Assembly (NCBI GenBank): GCA_035578175.1
Contig: JAQMRL010000003.1
Span: 27,600,672-27,664,671, forward strand
Reading direction: 5' to 3'
From: Catonia carolina
Taxonomy: Eukaryota; Arthropoda; Insecta; Hemiptera; Achilidae
DNA length: 64,000 nucleotides
Shown: piece after piece, positions 1 through 7,575 of the stretch
Layout of the letters: every line of letters begins with the position of its first letter
Numbering within the stretch: position 1 is the first letter of the stretch
Program-made: the position numbers and the translations under genes
The notes under the pieces: generated by a model
The model's database searches: none
What the model was told of the DNA's origin: nothing
Seen by the model: only the letters and a program-made list of their open reading frames with translations

Positions 1-86
1 TAGTGTGACTGATTGCCGTTAAAAGGGCACAATTTGTATTTTGCTCTTACTAAGTATAGTTCAGGTATACCTATTCTAAATTTCAG

Positions 87-236
87 TTTGGTAATGCCGG
101 CGATTCTACTGGCGATTAGTTGACAAAAAAAACTTCAGAGACGTCCTTATTAGAATAAACTTTAAAATACAATGAAAAAATCACAATGTGTTACGTTCGT
201 ATAGTAGTGTTTGCATGGTAGCCGACAAAATAATGT
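87..236. other. Monomer segment with no recognised feature (copy 1)
   Basis: This AT-rich stretch contains an A8 run near 125-132 and no ORF, RNA motif or promoter element that I can support. Just before it, a 10-bp palindrome AGGTATACCT spans 63-72. TACTAAG at 48-54 and TTTCAG at 81-86 could form a further cryptic 3' splice site. Confidence 0.5.
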
Positions 237-256
237 CTTAAATTTAAGCAAGCTTG
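237..256. repeat. Two adjoining perfect palindromes (copy 1)
   Basis: CTTAAATTTAAG (237-248) and CAAGCTTG (249-256) are each perfectly self-complementary and lie side by side. The pair is unchanged in the copies I compared. It may be a dimeric protein site, or it may be chance in AT-rich DNA. Confidence 0.5.
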
Positions 257-310
257 TATGTGACAACGCAATGTATTTTTGTGCTTCCTTTTTATGACTT
301 TTTTATTTTC

Positions 311-341
311 ATACTGTGAAAAGCAGTATTAATGTACTGCT
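311..341 (+). other. Hairpin with alternative pairing next to a polyA signal (copy 1)
   Basis: The arms AGCAGTAT (322-329) and ATACTGCT (334-341, first base G in this copy) form an 8-bp stem with a 4-nt loop. An upstream ATACTG at 311-316 can pair with the same CAGTAT (324-329), so two mutually exclusive hairpins are possible. Variation between copies is mild: A/G at the first base of the 3' arm allows a U-G pair, and copy 3 changes only the loop. The hairpin ends 9 bases before AATAAA, so it may mark the 3' end of the upstream unit's RNA. Function is inference. Confidence 0.4.
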
Positions 342-350
342 GTTTGATAC

Positions 351-410
351 AATAAACCATAATCATTCCGTACTCGGAAGAACCTTAACAAGTTTAAAAA
401 TGTTTTTGGT
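351..410 (+). terminator. Predicted polyadenylation region (copy 1)
   Basis: AATAAA at 351-356 is followed by TAATCATTCC and, at 401-422, a G/T-rich stretch (TGTTTTTGGTAGG) that fits a downstream element. This would end a transcript started in the preceding copy just before the next promoter begins at 483. AATAAA occurs often by chance in AT-rich DNA, so support comes mainly from the ordered hairpin, AATAAA and GT-rich arrangement. Confidence 0.35.
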
Positions 411-482
411 AGGCGTTTTAATTCTGGAAAGTATAACATTTCAGTAGACGTTACTGATTAATATTCGGCCGTATCGTTAACT

Positions 483-792
483 GGGCGGTGACAATGGGCG
501 GATTTATGTAAAAATGTAAGTCGACGTCACGCGCAGGAACAGTAGCGGACCAATCAGGAAGCTCGATACTGACAAATGACGTAATACTGATTGAGACTTT
601 TTCATTGGTTGATAACGGATGACGTAGTGAACTATAATGAGCCCTCTGATTGGACAATATTAACCAATCAAAATGACGCCTAAGAAGACATCTGATTGGT
701 TAGGTTTGGAGATTTTTCATTGGTTGAGAATACTACACTCTGATTGGTCCTATATTATATCTGCCTTTTACGTCACACGCGCGTTGTCGTCA
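483..792 (+). promoter_or_regulatory. Upstream control region: 2 GC boxes, 7 CCAAT boxes, 6 CRE-type motifs (copy 1)
   Basis: GGGCGG boxes lie at 483-488 and 496-501. CCAAT pentamers lie at 550-554 and 664-668 on the + strand. Their complement ATTGG lies at 604-608, 649-653, 695-699, 719-723 and 743-747. CRE/bZIP-type motifs are CGACGTCA 522-529, TGACGTAA 577-584, TGACGTAG 620-627, TGACGC 674-679, ACGTCA 770-775 and CGTCA 788-792. CCAAT is the NF-Y site and TGACGT(C/A)A the ATF/CREB-type bZIP site; mixed clusters are typical of strong Pol II promoters. The block lies 55 to 365 bp upstream of the predicted start. It recurs in every copy, and only single motifs are lost in individual copies. 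Actual factor binding is inference. Confidence 0.8.
598..747 (+). repeat. Short internal duplication of CCAAT modules within the promoter (copy 1)
   Basis: The same 15-mer, five Ts followed by CATTGGTTGA, occurs at 598-612 and 713-727. A second module, TCTGATTGG, occurs near 645, 691 and 740, with a degenerate relative (CTGATTGAG) at 587-595. The reverse CCAAT boxes therefore begin at 604, 649, 695, 719 and 743, giving steps of about 45, 46, 24 and 24 bp. This suggests the control region grew by duplication of a CCAAT module before the whole 1.9 kb unit was amplified. Confidence 0.7.
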
Positions 793-818
793 TTGTAGGC
801 CGCCTTACTGGCAAGACC

Positions 819-851
819 TATATAATTATTTTTTTCTACTGTACATCAGTT
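819..851 (+). promoter_or_regulatory. Core promoter: TATA box and TCAGTT initiator (copy 1)
   Basis: CTATATAA provides a TATA box at 819-825. The hexamer TCAGTT at 846-851 matches the arthropod initiator consensus TCA(G/T)T(C/T) and would start transcription at A848. The first T of the TATA box is at -29, close to the usual -30/-31. Nearly all copies keep both elements at this spacing. The TATA core is TATATAA in most copies, TATATTA in copies 17 and 19, and TATATAT in copies 24, 25, 27, 29, 32 and 34. No downstream promoter element is evident at +28, which is common in TATA promoters. Confidence 0.7.
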
Positions 852-879
852 ATATTATATTTTAAAAGTATATATTCGG

Positions 880-982
880 GTATGTTAAAGACACAAATAG
901 TGCGAAAGAACTAAAAATTCGTTAAGTAACGCTCCCTAATTAGCGTTTTTATTTCTTGTTGATTATTACTCTGTTGATTTAG
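880..982 (+). other. Predicted intron 1 (copy 1)
   Basis: The donor CGG|GTATGT falls at 879/880 and the acceptor TTGATTTAG|G ends at 982, giving a 103-nt intron. The last 40 nt are T-rich, and CCTAAT at 935-940 supplies a plausible branch point (A939) 43 nt before the acceptor. Donor and acceptor are unchanged in the copies I read; copy 31 has one change just upstream of the acceptor. Removing this intron deletes an upstream ATG at 882-884, which leaves the ATG at 1010 as the first in the RNA. Confidence 0.4.
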
Positions 983-1009
983 GAACTGATAGTTAACTCA
1001 AGACGTAAA

Positions 1010-1150
1010 ATGAAAATATACACGTTCTGCGCCAATAGAGTAAAACTCCAATCAGCAATTCATTCCTCCTTAAAAACCGTTAGAAAATTCATTGTGCATT
1101 TCTCTATGTTCATTATAGCTATAGTCAAAATTCAAGCACAAAAATTATAA
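1010..1150 (+). CDS. Doubtful 46-residue small ORF, first ATG of modelled spliced RNA (copy 1)
   Basis: The frame begins MKIYTFCANR and ends KIQAQKL, with a hydrophobic stretch rich in F, I and V around residues 27-39. The start context has A at -3 (GTAAAATGA), good for animals. I do not recognise the peptide. Against coding: copy 6 has ATT instead of ATG (10480). Copies 24, 25 and 29 carry TGA at codon 10 (44617, 46512, 54092). Most other differences change the residue: M/L at codon 33, I/F at codon 17, and S/P in copy 17. Probably an incidental frame in a non-coding RNA. Confidence 0.15.
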   Translation: MKIYTFCANRVKLQSAIHSSLKTVRKFIVHFSMFIIAIVKIQAQKL

Positions 1151-1355
1151 TAACCCTTAGAAATAAAACTGTGCGTATTGATGTACTACGCCTATGCTAT
1201 TTAAGGAAGATGTTGGTTTGAACATTAAATTTAATAAACTATTATCAGATTATATTTTTTGTACGATTAGTAAAATTAAATTTGTACGTTGTTTCATAAC
1301 GACTTTGATAACATCCTTTCTTACAAATCTGATTTTTCGAGTTACTTAAAAATAG
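1151..1355. other. AT-rich remainder of predicted exon 2 (copy 1)
   Basis: No conserved frame or RNA fold is apparent. It holds AATAAA-like hexamers at about 1160 and 1230. Copy 2 carries a 7-bp deletion in the corresponding segment near 3129. Confidence 0.4.
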
Positions 1356-1504
1356 GTAAATAATGAGATGTTAAATACTCGGCACGATTAAATTGATTTT
1401 TTAGATCATTAGGGTAGAAGTTAGTACAAACATTTACAAGTTATCTGAAATAAACTGAAAAGTTAATTGGGTTACTTTTTTTGGTTTGGAACCGTATGTT
1501 TCAG
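1356..1504 (+). other. Predicted intron 2 (copy 1)
   Basis: The donor TAG|GTAAAT is at 1355/1356. The acceptor GTTTCAG|T ends at 1504 and follows a T-run at 1476-1482. The intron length is 149 nt. In copies 6, 7 and 8 the only change near the donor is TAG to CAG at the exon end, which moves it closer to consensus. A second acceptor-like site, ATTTTCAG, ends at 1552 and could be used instead. Confidence 0.4.
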
Positions 1505-1810
1505 TAGAAAAGTCATTTGATGAGCAAAGCAGGCCTTCTAAAACATTTTCAGTTCGCACCTTTTAATTGCGCCTTTCATATATTCACACTGCAAGGTCTA
1601 ACTGTATAATAATCTACTGTCATATGAAGAAGGTCTTAAAGTGTTTATTTCACCAGTACTTCTTATGTTGTTATAATGTTTTAGTGGAAAATTGTTTCAT
1701 TCGTGAAGAAAACAGAACAATTATTTTAGCCGTGGAAGTAGCAGTTAAAATTTAAAAAATATTTAACAGTTTAATGTTTCATATAGGCAATACTAATTTT
1801 CGCGTCATAA

Positions 1811-1905
1811 AATAAAATAATGAAAATAACTGCCAATAAACGCGGAGATATGTCAAAAATATTGCCTAGAAATTTTTCATATCGTTAACCGTTTTTAGTG
1901 TGACT
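1811..1905 (+). terminator. Alternative upstream polyadenylation region (copy 1)
   Basis: Overlapping AATAAA hexamers at 1811-1821 and another at 1835-1840 are followed about 50 bases later by a T/G-rich stretch (GTTTTTAGTGTG, from 1891). Use of this site would keep the transcript within one monomer. I cannot choose between this site and the one at 351 of the next copy. Confidence 0.3.
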
Positions 1906-3783
1906 GATTGCCGTTAAAAGGGCACAATTTGTATTTTGCTCTTACTAAGTATAGTTCAGGTATACCTATTCTAAATTTCAGTTTGGTAATGCCGGCGATT
2001 CTACTGGCGATTAGTTGACAAAAAAAACTTCAGAGACGTCCTTATTAGAATAAACTTTAAAATACAATGAAAAAATCACAATGTGTTACGTTCGTATAGT
2101 AGTGTTTGCATGGTAGCCGACAAAATAATGTCTTAAATTTAAGCAAGCTTGTATGTGACAACGCAATGTATTTTTGTGCTTCCTTTTTATGACTTTTTTA
2201 TTTTCATACTGTGAAAAGCAGTATTAATATACTGCTGTTTCATACAATAAACCATAATCATTCCGTACTCGGAAGAACCTTAACAAGTTTAAAAATGTTT
2301 TTGGTAGGTGTTTTAATTCTGGAAAGTATAACATTTCAGTAGACGTTACTGATTAATATTCGGCCGTATCGTTAACTGGGCGGTGACAATGGGCGGATTT
2401 ATGTAAAAATGTAAGTCGACGTCACGCGCAGGAACAGTAGCGGACCAATCAGGAAGCTCGATACTGACAAATGACGTAATACTGATTGAGACTTTTTCAT
2501 TGGTTGATAACGGATGACGTAGTGAACTATAATGAGCCCTCTGATTGGACAATATTAACCAATCAAAATGACGCCTAAGAAGACATCTGATTGGTTAGGT
2601 TTGGAGATTTTTCATTGGTTGATAATACTACACTCTGATTGGTCCTATATTATATCTGCCTTTTACGTCACACGCGCGTTGTCGTCATTGTAGGCCGCCT
2701 TACTGGCAAGACCTATATAATTATTTTTTTCTACTGTACATCAGTTATATTATATTTTAAAAGTATATATTCGGGTATGTTAAAGACACAAATAGTGCGA
2801 AAGAACTAAAAATTCGTTAAGTAACGCTCCCTAATTAGCGTTTTTATTTCTTGTTGATTATTACTCTGTTGATTTAGGAACTGATAGTTAACTCAAGACG
2901 TAAAATGAAAATATACACGTTCTGCGCCAATAGAGTAAAACTCCAATCAGCAATTCATTCCTCCTTAAAAACCGTTAGAAAATTCATTGTGCATTTCTCT
3001 ATGTTCATTATAGCTATAGTCAAAATTCAAGCACAAAAATTATAATAACCCTTAGAAATAAAACTGTGCGTATTGATGTACTACGCCTATGCTATTTAAG
3101 GAAGATGTTGGTTTGAACATTAAATTTAATTATCAGATTATATTTTTTGTACGATTAGTAAAATTAAATTTGATCGTTGTTTCATAACGACTTTGATAAC
3201 ATCCTTTCTTACAAATCTGATTTTTCGAGTTACTTAAAAATAGGTAAATAATGAGATGTTAAATACTCGGCACGATTAAATTGATTTTTTAGATCATTAG
3301 GGTAGAAGTTAGTACAAACATTTACAAGTTATCTGAAATAAACTGAAAAGTTAATTGGGTTACTTTTTTTGGTTTGGAACCGTATGTTTCAGTAGAAAAG
3401 TCATTTGATGAGCAAAGCAGGCCTTCTAAAACATTTTCAGTTCGCACCTTTTAATTGCGCCTTTCATATATTCACACTGCAAGGTCTAACTGTATAATAA
3501 TCTACTGTCATATGAAGAAGGTCTTAAAGTGTTTATTTCACCAGTACTTCTTATGTTGTTATAATGTTTTAGTGGAAAATTGTTTCATTCGTGAAGAAAA
3601 CAGAACAATTATTTTAGCCGTGGAAGTAGCAGTTAAAATTTAAAAAATATTTAACAGTTTAATGTTTCATATAGGCAATACTAATTTTCGCGTCATAAAA
3701 TAAAATAATGAAAATAACTGCCAATAAACGCGGAGATATGTCAAAAATATTGCCTAGAAATTTTTCATATCGTTAACCGTTTT
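1896..3783 (+). repeat. Monomer copy 2 (7-bp deletion)
   Basis: TATA box at 2714. Length 1,888: a 7-bp deletion (AAACTAT) near 3129, plus GATC for GTAC near 3172. Shares GGTAGGTGTT near 2303 with copy 3. GATAATAC replaces GAGAATAC just after the sixth CCAAT box. Confidence 0.97.
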
Positions 3784-5678
3784 TAGTGTGACTGATTGCC
3801 GTTAAAAGGGCACAATTTGTATTTTGCTCTTACTAAGTATAGTTCAGGTATACCTATTCTAAATTTCAGTTTGGTAATGCCGGCGATTCTACTGGCGATT
3901 AGTTGACAAAAAAAACTTCAGAGACGTCCTTATTAGAATAAACTTTAAAATACAATGAAAAAATCACAATGTGTTACGTTCGTATAGTAGTGTTTGCATG
4001 GTAGCCGACAAAATAATGTCTTAAATTTAAGCAAGCTTGTATGTGACAACGCAATGTATTTTTGTGCTTCCTTTTTATGACTTTTTTATTTTCATACTGT
4101 GAAAAGCAGTATTATTATACTGCTGTTTCATACAATAAACCATAATCATTCCGTACTCGGAAGAACCTTAACAAGTTTAAAAATGTTTTTGGTAGGTGTT
4201 TTAATTCTGGAAAGTATAACATTTCAGTAGACGTTACTGATTAAAATTCGGCCGTATCGTTAACTGGGCGGTGACAATGGGCGGATTTATGTAAAAATGT
4301 AAGTCGACGTCACGCGCAGGAACAGTAGCGGACCAATCAGGAAGCTCGATACTGACAAATGACGTAATACTGATTGAGACTTTTTCATTGGTTGATAACG
4401 GATGACGTAGTGAACTATAATGAGCCCTCTGATTGGACAATATTAACCAATCAAAATGACGCCTAAGAAGACATCTGATTGGTTAGGTTTGGAGATTTTT
4501 CATTGGTTGAGAATACTACACTCTGATTGGTCCTATATTATATCTGCCTTTTACGTCACACGCGCGTTGTCGTCATTGTAGGCCGCCTTACTGGCAAGAC
4601 CTATATAATTATTTTTTTCTACTGTACATCAGTTATATTATATTTTAAAAGTATATATTCGGGTATGTTAAAGACACAAATAGTGCGAAAGAACTAAAAA
4701 TTCGTTAAGTAACGCTCCCTAATTAGCGTTTTTATTTCTTGTTGATTATTTCTCTGTTGATTTAGGAACTGATAGTTAACTCAAGACGTAAAATGAAAAT
4801 ATACACGTTCTGCGCCAATAGAGTAAAACTCCAATCAGCAATTCATTCCTCCTTAAAAACCGTTAGAAAATTCATTGTGCATTTCTCTCTGTTCATTATA
4901 GCTATAGTCAAAATTCAAGCACAAAAATTATAATAACCCTTAGAAATAAAACTGTGCGTATTGATGTACTACGCCTATGCTATTTAAGGAAGATGTTGGT
5001 TTGAACATTAAATTTAATAAACTATTATCAGATTATATTTTTTGTACGATTAGTAAAATTAAATTTGTACGTTGTTTCATAACGACTTTGATAACATCCT
5101 TTCTTACAAATCTGATTTTTCGAGTTACTTAAAAATAGGTAAATAATGAGATGTTAAATACTCGGCACGATTAAATTGATTTTTTAGATCATTAGGGTAG
5201 AAGTTAGTACAAACATTTACAAGTTATCTGAAATAAACTGAAAAGTTAATTGGGTTACTTTTTTTGGTTTGGAACCGTATGTTTCAGTAGAAAAGTCATT
5301 TGATGAGCAAAGCAGGCCTTCTAAAACATTTTCAGTTCGCACCTTTTAATTGCGCCTTTCATATATTCACACTGCAAGGTCTAACTGTATAATAATCTAC
5401 TGTCATATGAAGAAGGTCTTAAAGTGTTTATTTCACCAGTACTTCTTATGTTGTTATAATGTTTTAGTGGAAAATTGCTTCATTCGTGAAGAAAACGGAA
5501 CAATTATTTTAGCCGTGGAAGTAGCAGTTAAAATTTAAAAAATATTTAACAGTTTAATGTTTCATATAGGCAATACTAATTTTCGCGTCATAAAATAAAA
5601 TAATGAAAATAACTGCCAATAAACGCGGAGATATGTCAAAAATATTGCCTAGAAATTTTTCATATCGTTAACCGTTTT
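3784..5678 (+). repeat. Monomer copy 3
   Basis: TATA box at 4602. Private changes include the hairpin loop TATT near 4113, AAAATTCGG near 4243 and AACGGAAC near 5494. First copy with the TTTCTCTG and CTCTCTGTT forms used by the rest of the array. Confidence 0.97.
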
Positions 5679-7575
5679 TAATGTGACTGATTGCCGTTAA
5701 AAGGGCACAATTTGTATTTTGCTCTTACTAAGTATAGTTCAGGTATACCTATTCTAAATTTCAGTTTGGTAATGCCGGCGATTCTACTGGCGATTAGTTG
5801 ACAAAAAAAACTTCAGAGACGTCCTTATTAGAATAAACTTTAAAATACAATGAAAAAATCACAATGTGTTACGTTCGTATAGTAGTGTTTGCATGGTAGC
5901 CGACAAAATAATGTCTTAAATTTAAGCAAGCTTGTATGTGACATCGCAATGTATTTTTGTGCTTCCTTTTTATGACTTTTTTATTTTCATACTGTGAAAA
6001 GCAGTATTAATATACTGCTGTTTCATACAATAAACCATAATCATTCCGTACTCGGAAGAACCTTAACAAGTTTAAAAATGTTTTTGGTAGGCGTTTTAAT
6101 TCTGGAAAGTATAACATTTCAGTAGACGTTACTGATTAATATTCGGCCGTATCGTTAACTGGGCGGTGACAATGGGCGGATTTATGTAAAAATTTAAGTC
6201 GACGTCACGCGCAGGAACAGTAGCGGACCAATCAGGAAGCTCGATACTGACAAATGACGTAATACTGATTGAGACTTTTTCATTGGTTGATAACGGATGA
6301 CGTAGTGAACTATAATGAGCCCTCTGATTGGACAATATTAACCAATCAAAATGACGCCTAAGAAGACATCTGATTGGTTAGGTTTGGAGATTTTTCATTG
6401 GTTGAGAATACTACACTCTGATTGGTCCTATATAATATCTGCCTTTTACGTCACACGCGCGTTGTCGTCATTGTAGGCCGCCTTACTGGCAAGACCTATA
6501 TAATTATTTTTTTCTACTGTACATCAGTTATATTATATTTTAAAAGTATATATTCGGGTATGTTAAAGACACAAATAGTGCGAAAAAACTAAAAATTCGT
6601 TAAGTAACGCTCCCTAATTAGCGTTTTTATTTCTTGTTGATTATTTCTCTGTTGATTTAGGAACTGATAGTTAACTCAAGACGTAAAATGAAAATATACA
6701 CGTTCTGCGCCAATAGAGTAAAACTCCAATCAGCAATTCATTCCTCCTTAAAAACCGTTAGAAAATTCATTGTGCATTTCTCTCTGTTCATTATAGCTAT
6801 AGTCAAAATTCAAGCACAAAAATTATAATAACCCTTAGAAATAAAACTGTGCGTATTGATGTACTACGCCTATGCTATTTAAGGAAGATGTTGGTTTGAA
6901 CATTAAATTTAATAAACTATTATCAGATTATATTTTTTGTACGATTAGTAAAATTAAATTTGTACGTTGTTTAATAACGACTTTGATAACATCCTTTCTT
7001 ACAAATCGGATTTTTCGAGTTACTTAAAAATAGGTAAATAATGAGATGTTAAATACTCGGCACGATTAAATTGATTTTTTAGATCATTAGGGTAGAAGTT
7101 AGTACAAACATTTACAAGTTATCTGAAATAAACTGAAAAGTTAATTGGGTTACTTTTTTTGGTTTGGAACCGTGTATGTTTCAGTAGAAAAGTCATTTGA
7201 TGAGCAAAGCAGGCCTTCTAAAACATTTTCAGTTCGCACCTTTTAATTGCGCCTTTCATATATTCACACTGCAAGGTCTAACTGTATAATAATCTACTGT
7301 CATATGAAGAAGGTCTTAAAGTGTTTATTTCACCAGTACTTCTTATGTTGTTATAATGTTTTAGTGGAAAATTGCTTCATTCGTGAAGAAAACAGAACAA
7401 TTATTTTAGCCGTGGAAGTAGCAGATTAAATTTAAAAAATATTTAACAGTTTAATGTTTCATATAGGCAATACTAATTTTCGCGTCATAAAATAAAATAA
7501 TGAAAATAACTGCCAATAAACGCGGAGATATGTCAAAAATATTGCCTAGAAATTTTTCATATCGTTAACCGTTTT
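5679..7575 (+). repeat. Monomer copy 4 (2-bp insertion near the predicted acceptor)
   Basis: TATA box at 6497. Length 1,897 because of a GT duplication (CCGTGTATG) near 7173, within the tract before the predicted intron 2 acceptor. Begins TAATGTG rather than TAGTGTG. Shares TTTAATAACG and AATCGGAT with copy 5. ACATCGCA near 5941 recurs only in copy 34. Confidence 0.97.

Larger units (their letters stand above)
1..1895 (+). repeat. Monomer copy 1 (reference for coordinates)
   Basis: TATA box at 819. Shares ATTACTCTG (near 963) and CTCTATGTT (near 1103) only with copy 2; all later copies read TTTCTCTG and CTCTCTGTT. Has CTGTTTGA at 339-346 where other copies read CTGTTTCA. The 3' frame is interrupted by TAA in CTTTTAATTG near 1563. 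Confidence 0.97.
848..2265 (+). ncRNA. Predicted spliced Pol II transcript, probably non-coding (copy 1 model)
   Basis: The model starts at A848 and has exon 1 at 848-879, intron 1 at 880-982, exon 2 at 983-1355, intron 2 at 1356-1504 and a 3' exon from 1505. The 3' end would be near 1850-1870 (AATAAA cluster 1811-1840) or near 2265 in copy 2 (AATAAA at 2246-2251). A fully spliced RNA would be about 0.75 or 1.2 kb. All reading frames are short. The strong promoter, good splice sites and repeated 3' signals support a real transcript. The absence of a conserved frame supports an RNA product or a tiny peptide. The same model applies to copies 2-33, shifted by the copy start. Transcription itself is not shown by the sequence. 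Confidence 0.45.

Noticed and set aside
339..346. CTGTTTCA, the core of the nematode 21U-RNA (Ruby) motif, in most copies
   Set aside because: A single 8-mer has roughly a 6% chance of occurring in a unit of this size on either strand. Copy 1 lacks it (CTGTTTGA), and the core promoter looks arthropod rather than nematode.
453..508. Minus-strand promoter from TCAGT (453-457) and CATAAAT (502-508)
   Set aside because: The TATA-like element lies about 53 bp from the initiator-like A, too far for a standard core promoter. A divergent start from the CCAAT/CRE block is still possible but unsupported.
451..657. Minus-strand 68-residue open frame repeated in nearly every copy
   Set aside because: It starts at TTG, overlaps the CCAAT/CRE control region, is broken by frameshift or stop in copies 17, 26 and 30, and matches no family I know. 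Its persistence follows from the low divergence of the array.
1486..1755. Plus-strand 62- to 89-residue open frames over the predicted 3' exon
   Set aside because: They begin at TTG, and the longer form depends on a TAA/CAA/CAT polymorphism. The only internal ATG (1624, 43 residues) is ATA in copies 6-8 and is followed by a TAG in copies 26 and 30. No sign of coding constraint.
1..1895. rRNA, 5S, tRNA, snRNA, spliced-leader or histone repeat unit
   Set aside because: I found no recognisable conserved segments, no clear pair of internal Pol III A and B boxes, and no histone frame.
1..1895. Telomeric or centromeric satellite
   Set aside because: No TTAGG-type runs are present, and the monomer is long and rich in ordered promoter elements. 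A centromeric position cannot be excluded from sequence alone, but nothing here supports it.
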